In this document: in pieces, positions 1 to 9,720 of the stretch | How the letters are laid out: each line of letters starts with the position of its first letter | How positions within the stretch are numbered: position 1 is the first letter of the stretch | NCBI GenBank assembly: GCA_964423405.1 | Contig: CAYREY010000009.1 | Location: 1 to 64,000 of the forward strand | From: Bog-950 sp964423405 | GTDB taxonomy: Bacteria; Bacteroidota; Bacteroidia; Chitinophagales; LD1 | Length of the DNA: 64,000 bases | Direction of reading: 5' to 3' | Position numbers and translations under genes: made by a program | Notes under the pieces: model-generated | What the model saw: the letters and a program-made list of their open reading frames with translations, nothing else | What the model was told of the DNA's origin: nothing | The model's database searches: none

Positions 1-6
1 CAAATA

Positions 7-436
7 CAAGATTCATCGCTGCGGCAACCTCCGCTCTGAATGACAAAGGCAGGGAAGATTATTCTACCCTTGCAGAGTCTCCGTTTCGGGAATCTACAGC
101 CAGCAAATACAAGATCCTTCAACCTCGCAAAGCCTCGGTTTCAGGATGACAAAGTGTGCGTGTTATAGTAGAGCATGGTCTATATGAATAGAATTATTAT
201 TAACCCGACAAACCTTTTGTCATCCTGAGCAAGGCTCTGCGCCGCGAAGGATCCTGAATTTGTAGTTATGTGGTATTATTCGTTATCAATAAAAACACAA
301 TACCCTTCAACCTCGCAAAGCCTCGGTTTCAGAATGACAAAGGCAGGGAAGTTTTTTAGTAAACGGGTTCCGCTGGCATAGTAGCGATTCCTGGGTTTTG
401 TCATTTCGAACGTAGGCTTTGCGGAGTGAGAAATCC
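7..436. repeat. Patch of degenerate intergenic repeats (opening 586 bp, no gene)
   Basis: No plausible gene is seen in the first 600 bases. The stretch holds at least five degenerate copies of one element in both orientations. Copies at about 7-55, 110-154 and 303-352 read in one direction and contain cctcgcaaagcctcggtttc and an atgacaaag end. Copies at about 217-260 and 395-436 are reverse-complement relatives that start tttgtcat. The 121-154 and 309-342 copies differ at only one visible base. These look like the short dispersed intergenic repeats common in Bacteroidota. Whether they are mobile (REP- or MITE-like) cannot be told from this window. Confidence 0.6.
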
Positions 437-626
437 TGTATTGCATTTATAGCAACCGTAATTTAATGTCTCCACCTCCGTTTCGCTTCGCTCAAACACC
501 TCCGCCAGCGGAGGACAGTATGCCTCCGGCATTTGCATAATCCAGACGCGGGCATCGCGCCTCTACGTTTGCCTGCTGTTTTCTGCCTTGCAGATTATGC
601 CTATTTTGGCGGCACAAAACAAGTAC

Positions 627-1424
627 ATGCGCGCTTTAGGTGTTTTAGATAAAATGAAGACGAGTTTTATAAACCCGGTACAGTATACGCTGCAACTGGG
701 CGATGATAAAATTGCGGTGAATGATTTGATAGGCCACAACATACGTCTGCAATGGACGGGGCGTATTTTTTGTACCGTATGCGGAAAGAAAACCAACAAA
801 AGTTTTGGCGAGGGTATGTGCTATAACTGCTTTAGCAGTGCACCCGAAAATGCGGAGTGTATTTTGCGCCCCGAGTTGTGCGAGGCACACCTGGGCAAGG
901 GCCGCGACCCTGAATGGGAGCAGCGCAACCACCTGCAGCCACACTTTGTTTACCTGGCGCTTACCAACTCGGTAAAGGTGGGTGTAACCCGCGGTAACCA
1001 GATACCTACACGCTGGATAGACCAGGGTGCGCACAAGGGCATAATAATAGCCGAAACGCCTTACCGGCAGCTGGCGGGTAAAATAGAGGTGGCGCTAAAG
1101 GAACACCTGAGCGATAAAACCAACTGGCAGCGGATGCTTAAAAACGAACCGGCCGAAGGCATAGAACTGTTGGCAGAGAAAGACCGCGTAATAGGCCTGC
1201 TGCCCGAGGAGTACCGTCAGTACCGTTCGGCCAACGATGAGATAGTAGAACTGATTTACCCGGTGTTGCAGTACCCTGCCAAGGTAACCTCGCTATCGTT
1301 TGAAAAAGTGCCGAGCATAGAGCTAAAACTAAACGGCATACGCGGACAATACTTTTTATTTGAAAACGGAAATGTGATAAATATACGCAGTAAGAGCGGG
1401 TATGAAGTGGAGTTGGTTGCGTAG
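627..1424 (+). CDS. DUF2797 family protein
   Basis: A 265-residue protein with the DUF2797 pattern. An N-terminal Gly-x-Leu-x-Lys-Met segment is followed by a zinc-ribbon-like CTVC...CYNC cysteine set. A central stretch (YLALTNSVKVGVTR followed by RWIDQGA) resembles the KVG-T-R core of GIY-YIG-type folds. The function of this family is not established. The open frame extends upstream to 588, but the ATG at 627 places the family's Gly-Leu-Lys-Met start correctly, so I chose it. ATG 654 is also possible. The gene stands alone downstream of a repeat patch, with an inverted repeat after its stop. The family call is fairly sure; the function is unknown. Confidence 0.75.
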   Translation: MRALGVLDKMKTSFINPVQYTLQLGDDKIAVNDLIGHNIRLQWTGRIFCTVCGKKTNKSFGEGMCYNCFSSAPENAECILRPELCEAHLGKGRDPEWEQRNHLQPHFVYLALTNSVKVGVTRGNQIPTRWIDQGAHKGIIIAETPYRQLAGKIEVALKEHLSDKTNWQRMLKNEPAEGIELLAEKDRVIGLLPEEYRQYRSANDEIVELIYPVLQYPAKVTSLSFEKVPSIELKLNGIRGQYFLFENGNVINIRSKSGYEVELVA

Positions 1425-1456
1425 TGATAAATACCATTGGCTAAATTATATTTATA

Positions 1457-1556
1457 CGTCATTGCGAGGAGGCTTTGCGACGAAGCAATCTCAGCGTTTA
1501 ATATAATGCATTTAGATTGCTTCGTCGCGCCCAAAGCGGCGCTTCTCGCAATGACG
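1457..1556. repeat. 100-bp imperfect inverted repeat
   Basis: The outer arms cgtcattgcgag (1457-1468) and ctcgcaatgacg (1545-1556) are exact reverse complements. The inner arms gcgacgaagcaatct (1477-1491) and agattgcttcgtcgc (1514-1528) also pair. The sequence could fold into a long cruciform or RNA hairpin between the DUF2797 and TPR genes. Elements with a cattgcgag...gaagcaatct pattern are frequent dispersed repeats in Bacteroidota, and this appears to be one with two facing copies. Confidence 0.7.
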
Positions 1557-1595
1557 TTCGCTTGTTTATTTTGTAATTAACCTAACTAATGTTTT

Positions 1596-2456
1596 ATGAC
1601 ACAGTACGACAAACTATGGAACTATTACAACCCGGCAGAAACCGAAGAGAAGTTCCGCGCGGTATTAGGTGAAACATCGCCGGATAAAAACCTGAGCGAG
1701 CATTTGCAGTTGCTTACCCAACTGGCGCGCACGCAAAGTTTGCAACGTAAGTTTAACGAGGCCCACGAGATACTGGACGGGGTTAGCAAACAGCTACCCG
1801 AAGCCAAAGGCACCGAGCATGTGCGCTACTACCTGGAGCGGGGCCGTACCTTTAACAGCAGCGGCGATAAACGCAATGCAGAGGTTTGTTTTACACAAGC
1901 CTACAACATTGCTACCGATGTAAAAGAAGATGGCTATGCGGTAGATGCTATCCATATGCTGGCTATTATATCGCCGCCCGATGAGGCCGTAAACCTGAAC
2001 GAAAAAGCAATAGTATATGCCGAAAGTTCGGAGAACCCACAGGCTAAAAACTGGCTGGGTTCGTTATACAACAACCTGGGCTGGAGCTACTTTGACCGTG
2101 GCGAATACGAGAAAGCGCTCAGCATATTTTTACGTGCGCTTAAATGGCGCGAAGAACGAAAAGCACCAACCGAAATTTTTTTAGCCAAGTGGTGCGTGGC
2201 ACGTACCCTGCGTGCCCTTAACCGGATAGATGATGCACTTACCGTACAACTGGCGTTGTTTGAAGAAGCTTCGGAAACCGGCAACAGTGATGGTTATGTA
2301 CACGAAGAGCTGGGCGAACTGTTTTTGCAAAAAGGCGACAAACTAAAATCGCCGTTCCACTTTGAGAAAGCCTGGGAGCTGCTATCGGCCGACCCATACC
2401 TGGCACAAAACGAACGGCCAAGGCTGGATAGAATAAAGGAGTTGAGCAAGCAGTAA
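1596..2456 (+). CDS. Tetratricopeptide-repeat protein
   Basis: A 286-residue protein with no signal peptide or membrane segment. It is built of helical repeats with TPR-like spacing. The clearest unit is near residues 155-190 (LGSLYNNLGWSYFDRGEYEKALSIFLRAL), with others around 40-75 and 80-115. It is probably a cytoplasmic protein-protein interaction scaffold. Nothing nearby indicates its partner: the upstream neighbour is DUF2797 and the downstream gene is convergent. The ATG at 1596 follows an A/T-rich leader. A specific function cannot be given. Confidence 0.7.
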   Translation: MTQYDKLWNYYNPAETEEKFRAVLGETSPDKNLSEHLQLLTQLARTQSLQRKFNEAHEILDGVSKQLPEAKGTEHVRYYLERGRTFNSSGDKRNAEVCFTQAYNIATDVKEDGYAVDAIHMLAIISPPDEAVNLNEKAIVYAESSENPQAKNWLGSLYNNLGWSYFDRGEYEKALSIFLRALKWREERKAPTEIFLAKWCVARTLRALNRIDDALTVQLALFEEASETGNSDGYVHEELGELFLQKGDKLKSPFHFEKAWELLSADPYLAQNERPRLDRIKELSKQ

Positions 2457-2541
2457 TATAGAATAAAACATGCCCCACCCGGCTATAGTTTAGCAAACCG
2501 TCTTTATTTGTAACGCCCCCCAGATAAGTTGACGGACTTAT

Positions 2542-2576
2542 GAACGTACCGAGTGCCTCTGGTAATCGGGACGTTC
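2542..2576. terminator. Possible hairpin in a convergent gap
   Basis: An imperfect stem (gaacgtaccg against cgggacgttc, one mismatch) with a loop of about 15 nt lies between the stops of the TPR gene (+) and the SGNH gene (-). A short tattt follows on the + side. The position suits a terminator, but the stem is weak. Confidence 0.3.
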
Positions 2577-2593
2577 TATTTGATACAAATACT

Positions 2594-3544
2594 TTAGTTG
2601 GAATATTGCATTACCATAGCTTTTATGCTATCGGCTACTTGAGTGGAAAAAATAACTGCGCCGCTACCATCCAGATGCGTATAATCACGAAAAACAGTTC
2701 CTTTAACAGATAGGTCCATTCGTAAATAATCGCAATATGGGATATTGCCTTTACGAGCTTCCGCTGCAATATCAAACTGCCTTGCCCAGCCTTCTATACG
2801 GGTATACACTGGTGGCTGTATAAAAACAGGTTGACAACCTTTCGCTTTTAACAAAGCAACAATCTTATCTAAATATGGATTACCATTTGGCACATTCATT
2901 TTTGAATTAATCCGCTTCTCGGTATAGCGTTCATCATCAAAATCATCATTATGGGGGATTGTCTTTAAATATCTAAATCCATTAGTAGCATACAGATATG
3001 GCTTATGGCGGTACTTGCTTATAATATCTACAATACTGAACTCGGTGTTAAACTCGGCATACTTGATAAAGGGCACATATCTCCATAACGCACATTTCAA
3101 TATCCCTCTTTTTTCTGCCACAACACCAGCTACAGTTACATCGCCTATATATGGCAGATAACGATATTCATGAAAAGGATAGGAATAAGAATAATCTGGC
3201 ATCATTTGAAAAATATCAGTCTGTACAAAAACTACCCTTGCATTATTATTATGCTTAAAAAACTGATCAAGTAACAGATAACTTTCGGCAAACTCGCTTC
3301 CATCAAGTCCTAAATTATATCCCTTTAATCCTGTAATTGAATCGATAGTTACAGTATTAAAAAAACACTCGGTACGTGATGAACCAACCATAATATAATC
3401 ATAATTGGTATTATTAATACGCATCACTACCTGTGCTTTATCAGTATGATACGTTGTAGTTATATAATAATAATACCGGTCAGCTGCAAACAGCAGTGCA
3501 AGTAAAATAAACAGCCCAACAATTAGCTTAATACTCCGTAACAT
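2594..3544 (-). CDS. SGNH-type acyltransferase/hydrolase partner of MBOAT
   Basis: A 316-residue protein with one N-terminal membrane helix (about residues 5-22) and an extracytoplasmic domain. A Gly-Ser-Ser-Arg sequence near residues 53-56 gives the likely nucleophilic serine. Near the C terminus, DYTHLDGSGA supplies the Asp-x-x-His pair of SGNH enzymes. In AlgX/AlgJ- and DltD-like systems such proteins act with an MBOAT protein to place acyl groups on an exported polymer. This gene follows the MBOAT gene by 3 bases on the same strand, so the two should be co-transcribed. The polymer is unknown. Confidence 0.7.
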   Translation of the reverse strand: MLRSIKLIVGLFILLALLFAADRYYYYITTTYHTDKAQVVMRINNTNYDYIMVGSSRTECFFNTVTIDSITGLKGYNLGLDGSEFAESYLLLDQFFKHNNNARVVFVQTDIFQMMPDYSYSYPFHEYRYLPYIGDVTVAGVVAEKRGILKCALWRYVPFIKYAEFNTEFSIVDIISKYRHKPYLYATNGFRYLKTIPHNDDFDDERYTEKRINSKMNVPNGNPYLDKIVALLKAKGCQPVFIQPPVYTRIEGWARQFDIAAEARKGNIPYCDYLRMDLSVKGTVFRDYTHLDGSGAVIFSTQVADSIKAMVMQYSN

Positions 3545-3547
3545 AAA

Positions 3548-4999
3548 TCAGAATTGGAAATAAATAAAATCCTGAGCACTATGAAACATAGCAAACGTCA
3601 AAAACACCCCTATAAGTACTATATAAATAACTGTTTGAATTAACCAGGGTTTGCTGTTAAGCAATTTATAAAGACTAACCCTTGTATGTAGCCATTCCAG
3701 TGTAAACAGTAATATAATAGCCAGTAAAGAAAGAATAAACTCACTGGTATAGGGATAATCTTTTACCGGCAACATATGCAAACCTATCTGCGACTTTTTA
3801 AAATTCAAAATTCCTTTAATGTAAGTTGCTGCCGATTGGATACTGTCAGCACGAAAAAAAATCCAGGCAAAAACTACCAGGTGAAACGTAAAAGCCCATT
3901 TTAGGAGTGTGGTAACCCGCCCAATAATATTCTGACTTGTTTCTGCAACTTTGTTCACACCGTATATCAGCCACTCTGCCACTACATAAAAAGCGTGCAA
4001 AACGCCCCATACAATAAATGTCCAACTGGCTCCATGCCAAAAGCCACTTACCGAAAAAACAACAAACTGATTTAGAATAGTACGGGAGGTGCTTTTGCGG
4101 TTACCGCCCAAGGGGATATAAAGATAATCCCGAAACCATGTAGATAATGAAATATGCCATCGTGACCAAAATTCGCGGATAGAAACCGACAGATAAGGAG
4201 TACGGAAATTAGTCATCAACTCTACCCCCATTATACGCGATGCCCCCAAAGCTATACTGGAATAACCACTAAAATCACAATAAATCTGAAATGCAAAAAA
4301 ATACGAAGCCAGCAATAATTGAAATCCTTGCAGTTCAGTAGAATTATCAAAAGCATAATTTACAAATACAGCAAGCCTGTCTGCTATAAGCATTTTTTTT
4401 ACCAGTCCCCAGAAAATCATTTGAAGGCCACTAATCACACGGTTAGTATCCCAGGTATGTGACTGATGAAATTGGTACAACAGGTTCTGTGGTCGCTCTA
4501 TAGGGCCGGCAACCAATTGAGGGTAATACATCACATAAAGGCTATATATAATAAAGTTCTTTTCAGCTTTCTGTCTGCCATAGTAAACTTCAAAAACATA
4601 AGACAAGCTTTGAAATGTATGAAACGACAGCCCTATGGGAAGTATAATATTAAGAGGGTCGAATTTTTCACGACCCTGTAAAGCCAAAAAAACAAGGTTG
4701 ACATTATCAATAAAAAAATTGTAATATTTAAAAAAGAAAAGGATAAGGCAGGTGGTAATTATACTCCCTACCATCCATAGTTTACGTTTTTTTCCAACTG
4801 TTCTTTCGATATAAATACCAGCTGTGTAGTCTACCAGTATTGTCAAAAACAATATAAGGATATACTTAGGTATAAAGAACATGTAAAAAACACAACTTGC
4901 AACCAGCAACATTACTACACGTAACCTTTGTGGCAGTACAAAGTACATTAATGTGGTAACTATAAAGAAAATCAGGAAATTAAACGAATTGAACAACAT
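3548..4999 (-). CDS. MBOAT family O-acyltransferase (AlgI/DltB-like)
   Basis: A 483-residue polytopic membrane protein with the MBOAT signatures: YYPQLVAGPIERP near residues 155-167, FWSRWHISLSTWFRDYLYIPLGGNR near 285-309, and GFWHGASWTF containing the family's catalytic histidine. Length and motif order match the AlgI subfamily, which carries acyl groups across the membrane for O-acetylation of exopolysaccharide. It is first in a two-gene unit with the SGNH protein. There is no alginate or teichoic-acid gene nearby, so the acceptor is open. Family assignment is secure. Confidence 0.92.
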   Translation of the reverse strand: MLFNSFNFLIFFIVTTLMYFVLPQRLRVVMLLVASCVFYMFFIPKYILILFLTILVDYTAGIYIERTVGKKRKLWMVGSIITTCLILFFFKYYNFFIDNVNLVFLALQGREKFDPLNIILPIGLSFHTFQSLSYVFEVYYGRQKAEKNFIIYSLYVMYYPQLVAGPIERPQNLLYQFHQSHTWDTNRVISGLQMIFWGLVKKMLIADRLAVFVNYAFDNSTELQGFQLLLASYFFAFQIYCDFSGYSSIALGASRIMGVELMTNFRTPYLSVSIREFWSRWHISLSTWFRDYLYIPLGGNRKSTSRTILNQFVVFSVSGFWHGASWTFIVWGVLHAFYVVAEWLIYGVNKVAETSQNIIGRVTTLLKWAFTFHLVVFAWIFFRADSIQSAATYIKGILNFKKSQIGLHMLPVKDYPYTSEFILSLLAIILLFTLEWLHTRVSLYKLLNSKPWLIQTVIYIVLIGVFLTFAMFHSAQDFIYFQF

Positions 5000-5149
5000 G
5001 CTTCAGTGTTACTGGTAATACATACAATAATAGTACAAATATGTATTATTAAAACAGTCCCAAACCACTACCCTGCACAAAACTATTTTATCAGATATGG
5101 TTATGCCTACATACCGTGGCTATAAAAACTGGCTTCATAAAACAAGACA

Positions 5150-6223
5150 TTAATTCTCTGATATAGCTTCCTGATTAGGGTTACTCCAGTATTTACGCCA
5201 TTTCTCAAGCACGGCCTGAAACTCAGTCGGCAGGGGCGCTTCGAAGAACATTTCTTTACCGGTAACAGGGTGTATAAAACCAAGGGTAGCAGCATGCAGC
5301 GCCTGGCGTGGCATAATATCAAAACAATTTTCTATAAAGTGTTTATACTTGCTGTAAACGGTGCCCTTTAGTATACGGTCGCCGCCATAGCGGGTGTCGT
5401 TAAACAGGGTATGGCCTATGTACTTCATATGTACACGTATCTGGTGCGTGCGACCGGTCTCCAGTTTACACTCTACCAGTGTTACATAGTTCAGGCGCTC
5501 AATAACCTTGTAATGTGTAACAGCATGCTTACCTGCTTCGCCATCGGGAAAGGCCTGCATCTGCATACGTTCGCGGGTATCGCGGCCTATGTTTACATTG
5601 ATGGTACCTTCGTCTTCTTTCAGGTCGCCCCAAACCAATGCTATATACTTGCGTTTAGATTTACGGTCAAAAAACTGTTTGGCAAGGTGCGCCAGTGCCT
5701 GGTCGGTTTTAGCCATTACAATAAGTCCGCTAGTACCTTTATCTAACCGGTGCACCATACCAGGGCGGAAATCTTCTTTAGCCTTTGGCAGGTTTTGCAG
5801 GTGGCCCAGTACGGCATTAATCAACGTGCCGCGGTAGTTACCCAAACCGGGGTGCACCACCATTTCGGGCGCTTTGTTTATCACAATCACATCGTCATCT
5901 TCATACACTACATCTATAGGAATGTTCTCTGCCACCAGGTCGAAATTCTCTGAGTGCTTGGGCATCAGCAGCAGTATCTCATCCAGTGGACGAACCTTGT
6001 AGTTAGATTTTACCGGCTTGCCATTTACCAGTATGCTACCGGCATCGGCACCGGCCTGTATCTTGGTACGGCTAACATTGTTACCTAAAAAGGTGTGCAC
6101 AAACTTATCTATGCGCACCGGACTCTGGCCCTTATCTACGGTTAGCTTTACTTCATCTACCAGCACATCGCCGGTATCGGCGCCGCCAGTTATTTCATCA
6201 TCTTCGATATATTCTTTCTTCAC
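5150..6223 (-). CDS. rluD: Large-subunit rRNA pseudouridine synthase, RluD type
   Basis: A 357-residue RluA/RluD-family enzyme. An N-terminal S4 RNA-binding domain (about residues 35-90) is followed by the catalytic domain. The catalytic aspartate lies in the HRLDKGTSG motif, Asp161. RluD isomerises uridines in helix 69 of 23S rRNA; other RluA-family targets are possible. The only sensible start is GTG at 6223, since no in-frame ATG occurs before residue 87. It lies 7 bases after the pgi/pmi stop on the same strand, suggesting co-transcription. An acidic N-terminal stretch of about 25 residues precedes the S4 domain. Confidence 0.9.
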   Translation of the reverse strand: MKKEYIEDDEITGGADTGDVLVDEVKLTVDKGQSPVRIDKFVHTFLGNNVSRTKIQAGADAGSILVNGKPVKSNYKVRPLDEILLLMPKHSENFDLVAENIPIDVVYEDDDVIVINKAPEMVVHPGLGNYRGTLINAVLGHLQNLPKAKEDFRPGMVHRLDKGTSGLIVMAKTDQALAHLAKQFFDRKSKRKYIALVWGDLKEDEGTINVNIGRDTRERMQMQAFPDGEAGKHAVTHYKVIERLNYVTLVECKLETGRTHQIRVHMKYIGHTLFNDTRYGGDRILKGTVYSKYKHFIENCFDIMPRQALHAATLGFIHPVTGKEMFFEAPLPTEFQAVLEKWRKYWSNPNQEAISEN

Positions 6224-6230
6224 AGGGTAA

Positions 6231-7220
6231 TTAGTTAAGCAACTTCATGTGGCCTTTCAGGCGAACCAGTACATCAATCTCCATAGGGTCGTACCCTTGC
6301 TTAACAGCCAGGTAATACGATATCCAGTCACCCAGATGAACAAAAAAGAAATGCTTTTCGAATGTATCGATACCACGGGCATCTATTTCATATACATTAT
6401 CCGATAGCTTTTCTATCACTTCTTTTTTAAACAAAATACGGGCTGTGTTGCGTTCATATTCATCATCGGCACGTAGTATAAGTACCGCAAGGGCCTTGTT
6501 CATCTCGCGCCAGCCTACCAACTCGTTGTGGTTCATTTCCGGTATTACATTGTACCAGCAATGCAGTTTAGAGTTTTCGTTAATCTGCTGTTTAAGGCGC
6601 AGGGCGGTACTTTCGTATTTATCTTCAGTATACAGTACTATAACTTTCTGCACCAGTTTTTCGGCCAGTGCTTCTGCTTCTTTCATTACCTCTGCCTGGC
6701 CGGTCTCCAAAAAATCGGCTACACGTAAAAACACGTTTTTAAAACCGGCATCAATAAGGCCATATTGGTGTAATATAAAAAATAACTGTACGCCCGAAAA
6801 GCCAAGGCAGGCCCTGGGAGGAAAACCAGCAGGTATACTAAAAACCTGAAAGCCGTGTATATGGGCAATATGGGCCAGGCGGCCACCCGATGTTACACAA
6901 ACCGGCTTCAGGCCCTTTTCTATTGCCTGGTGTGTGCAGGATAAAGTTTCTTCTGTATCGCCGGAATATGAGGCCAGGATAAGTAAGGTATTGCTATTGA
7001 CAAATGCAGGCAGGAAATAACTTTTGTTTACTATTACAGGCACTTTCAACTCATCGCGCAACAACTCGCTTAATATATTACCACCAATTCCCGAGCCTCC
7101 TAATCCGCAAATAACTACGTTGCTTATGTTATGCTTTTCTACCGAAGCATTAAATGCCTTTTCTCCTATCACGAGTGCTTCGCGCAGTTGCCCCGGAAAA
7201 GTTTTAATCAGTTCGTACAT
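6231..7220 (-). CDS. SIS-domain phosphoglucose/phosphomannose isomerase
   Basis: A 329-residue protein of the bifunctional phosphoglucose/phosphomannose isomerase family. The sugar-isomerase core has the CGLGGSGIGGN loop near residue 37 and ASYSGDTEETLS near residue 85. The C-terminal half is the PGI/PMI-type dimer partner. It would interconvert glucose-6-P or mannose-6-P with fructose-6-P. I chose ATG 7220, giving MYELIKTFPGQ, rather than the longer frame to 7271, because the added 17 residues look like leader and family length is about 330. It is probably co-transcribed with rluD downstream. Confidence 0.88.
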   Translation of the reverse strand: MYELIKTFPGQLREALVIGEKAFNASVEKHNISNVVICGLGGSGIGGNILSELLRDELKVPVIVNKSYFLPAFVNSNTLLILASYSGDTEETLSCTHQAIEKGLKPVCVTSGGRLAHIAHIHGFQVFSIPAGFPPRACLGFSGVQLFFILHQYGLIDAGFKNVFLRVADFLETGQAEVMKEAEALAEKLVQKVIVLYTEDKYESTALRLKQQINENSKLHCWYNVIPEMNHNELVGWREMNKALAVLILRADDEYERNTARILFKKEVIEKLSDNVYEIDARGIDTFEKHFFFVHLGDWISYYLAVKQGYDPMEIDVLVRLKGHMKLLN

Positions 7221-7301
7221 ATAATTTAAAAAAGTAAGAGTGCAAATAAACAAAAAATGTTCGTTTGCCACTCACTATCAATCAAAATAGCCTAAAACAG
7301 A

Positions 7302-7334
7302 AAAAGCTTCTCGTTCTGGCAACGAGAAGCTTTT
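7302..7334 (-). terminator. Rho-independent terminator after the DUF5723 gene
   Basis: A perfect 14-bp stem, aaaagcttctcgtt (7302-7315) with aacgagaagctttt (7321-7334), has a 5-nt loop. A T-rich run follows on the minus strand. It lies about 100 bases past the stop of the 7433-8950 gene and insulates it from pgi/pmi. Confidence 0.85.
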
Positions 7335-7432
7335 CAATATGGTTTAGCGAAGGCGCTGTGATATCGTGTTGTATTATCTATTACGGCTAACCCCGAAAAA
7401 AAGTTCCGGCATTATTACAACACCCGTGTTGT

Positions 7433-8950
7433 TCAGGTACGCTTACCTGTCTTTTTTGCAAACCTGAAATCGCCTTTTTTACAAAGCTTTACATAGGGTA
7501 TCGTCAGTTTAAGGTTAGCGTGTATATCTGCGTTGTATAGGTACTTTTTAGCAAACAGGCCAAGCAGGTCCTGTGTACCAATAGTAAGCGGGCCCAGGCG
7601 CAGGGTAGTGCCCAGGCTAAAGTTACCAAACACATCGTACGATAAAGGCAGGTACACCCCTATCCACTTGTTTTCGTATTTAGGTGTAAGGGCAAAGGTG
7701 GTAACGTGGTGAACCATGCGCTGCTGCGGCGACATGTTAGGCGATATCATAGCCGTAAATGCTATACCCAGATCGTTACGTATATAGTAATCTATAAACA
7801 AGTTGAAACGGGTAGGTAGTATTACCGTAAAGTGCTCCGAACTGTTCTGAACCACGAACCTGTTATTGATGGTATCGTCTAAACTCTGCAGACCATTAGG
7901 GAACTGAGCATTGCTTACATCCCAGTTACGTATATCGGCATAAAAATCGCGGCTGTTGTTGCTGCGCTTAAACCGTAAAGCACCCATATCTACTACTGAT
8001 AACCCGGCTGCCAGTTTATAGTGTTTCTTATCGCCAAAAGTTTCGCAATGGCAATCCATTTGTTCATTACGATCTTTTTCTGGCCACCATTCGTATACCA
8101 CTCCCAAATCGGCACCCACCGTAGGTGTTCCGGCCTTAAACGCCGTGGCATTACGCATATAGCTATTTAAACTTTGCACAGCGTTATTGTTGGTACCGGC
8201 AGAAGTGATTAATCCGTCGCTGTAAGCATAGCTGGCTTTGGTATCGTAAATATTCAGCTGGTCGTACTCCGTCCAGCGATAGTTAAGGTCCTTCACATAG
8301 CCATATGCCCCGGCAACCGGCATCAGCAACTTAATGGTTCCTCCGGCTTTAATAAGGTGCGACCCTTTATTGTAGGCTATCCGCGAGTAGGTAATACCAA
8401 AATCGTTCCACACAGCCGATTTAAGCGACAGGTTGGCATTGTTGAGTTCGCGGCCCAGGTAATTGGTTAGCTGGTTGGCCTGATAGCCCAGACCATGGTA
8501 GGCCGTGCGGGCAAATACCTCGGTAACATTATCGGCATTGGCAACTGCGTTTACATGGTAGCTAAAGCCTATGGCATTTAGGTTGCGCTTGTGTTTAGGG
8601 CCAAACGAAAACATAAACGATAACGGCCCCTGAACCTGTGCACCAAAGTATGCGCGCTTATCGCGGCCATTTACACGCTCGTGCATATAGTCCTGCTGAA
8701 AGGTAGAGGAGTTAAATAACGATGGGTGTAATAATGGTTTACGATTGATACCTACATAATTATTGTTGAAAGTTGCAGCTACTCCTATCAGGTTAATATC
8801 TACCATAAACGGGCTATTGGCAATAGCCGGATTAAAATTAACGTTGGTAATGCCGCCATATGCACTACCTCTTAAACCAATAAAAAACTGTGCTTGTGCA
8901 GCCGTAGTGCAAAGCAGCATAGCGGCTATAGTTAGTGTGTACCTGCTCAT
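7433..8950 (-). CDS. DUF5723 family outer-membrane-like protein
   Basis: A 505-residue secreted protein with a signal peptide at residues 1-20 (MSRYTLTIAAMLL...AQA). The rest is beta-rich with alternating aromatic and polar residues typical of an outer-membrane barrel, and matches my recollection of DUF5723, a Bacteroidota family of unknown function. I took ATG 8950 because it gives a clean signal peptide; the frame opens to 9016. It is monocistronic, with a strong terminator downstream and divergent transcription upstream. Confidence 0.7.
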   Translation of the reverse strand: MSRYTLTIAAMLLCTTAAQAQFFIGLRGSAYGGITNVNFNPAIANSPFMVDINLIGVAATFNNNYVGINRKPLLHPSLFNSSTFQQDYMHERVNGRDKRAYFGAQVQGPLSFMFSFGPKHKRNLNAIGFSYHVNAVANADNVTEVFARTAYHGLGYQANQLTNYLGRELNNANLSLKSAVWNDFGITYSRIAYNKGSHLIKAGGTIKLLMPVAGAYGYVKDLNYRWTEYDQLNIYDTKASYAYSDGLITSAGTNNNAVQSLNSYMRNATAFKAGTPTVGADLGVVYEWWPEKDRNEQMDCHCETFGDKKHYKLAAGLSVVDMGALRFKRSNNSRDFYADIRNWDVSNAQFPNGLQSLDDTINNRFVVQNSSEHFTVILPTRFNLFIDYYIRNDLGIAFTAMISPNMSPQQRMVHHVTTFALTPKYENKWIGVYLPLSYDVFGNFSLGTTLRLGPLTIGTQDLLGLFAKKYLYNADIHANLKLTIPYVKLCKKGDFRFAKKTGKRT

Positions 8951-9222
8951 ACTTATTGGGTTTGCAACAAACAACACCGGCGGCGCCTGCCGGTTAGTTG
9001 TTTGTAGGTTAAACAATAAGTCAAAATAGCAGCATTGGTTTAGCTTATACTCATTTAACGCCCACTTCTGTTTTTTTAGTATGCCTTACGCCCCGAAATG
9101 TTTACCCGCATGGCCGGAGTTAAGTAACTATGTATCTGTAATAAGTGCGCCTGTTTGTATAAAATGCATGGTTATTAATGCCTGTTTTAATACTTTGCAG
9201 CGCTTAAGCCTCCACACTATCT

Positions 9223-9720
9223 ATGAAAAAATTATTGGTTGTATTTGCCGCGTTGATACTAACAGCCTGCGAACCAAGGCCCGATACGGCACCCGACGCA
9301 ACGTCATCGGATTTGTATAAGGTAGTTGGTGTTAAAGACGGCGACACTATTGAATTACTTAAAGATGGGCAAACCGAGGTGGTAAGGCTGGCAGAAATTG
9401 ACTGCCCTGAAAAAGCACAGGCCTACGGCAAAAGAGCCAAACAGTTTACCTCTGATATATGTTTTGGCAAATACGTTAAACTACGTGGAGATAACAAGCG
9501 CGACCAGTATAAGCGCCTGGTAGCTACTGTTATAATTGATGACACCCTAAACCTTAACAGCGAGCTGTTAAAGGCAGGTTATGCCTGGCATTTTAAACGC
9601 TACAGCAATAACAGCGAGTATGCTTTGCTGGAAGAAACAGCCAGACAAGAGCGTATAGGCCTGTGGGCCGACCCAAACCCCGTAGCGCCGTGGGAATGGC
9701 GAAAAGAAAATCACCGCTGA
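9223..9720 (+). CDS. Thermonuclease (SNase-like) lipoprotein
   Basis: A 165-residue protein with a lipoprotein signal (MKKLLVVFAALILTAC, lipidation at Cys16) followed by a staphylococcal-nuclease fold. DGDTIELL supplies the metal-binding aspartate, RLAEIDCPE the first catalytic arginine and nearby acidic residue, and RDQYKRLVA the next conserved strand. It probably cleaves DNA or RNA outside the inner membrane. Its last 10 bases overlap the end of the convergent phoD-like gene. Confidence 0.88.
   Translation: MKKLLVVFAALILTACEPRPDTAPDATSSDLYKVVGVKDGDTIELLKDGQTEVVRLAEIDCPEKAQAYGKRAKQFTSDICFGKYVKLRGDNKRDQYKRLVATVIIDDTLNLNSELLKAGYAWHFKRYSNNSEYALLEETARQERIGLWADPNPVAPWEWRKENHR

Noticed and set aside
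1..1556. CRISPR array
   Set aside because: Repeats are degenerate, in both orientations and irregularly spaced, and no cas genes occur in the window.
9081..9320. A separate small gene upstream of and over the SNase start
   Set aside because: It is a shadow frame that overlaps the SNase signal peptide out of frame, and it has no recognisable features.
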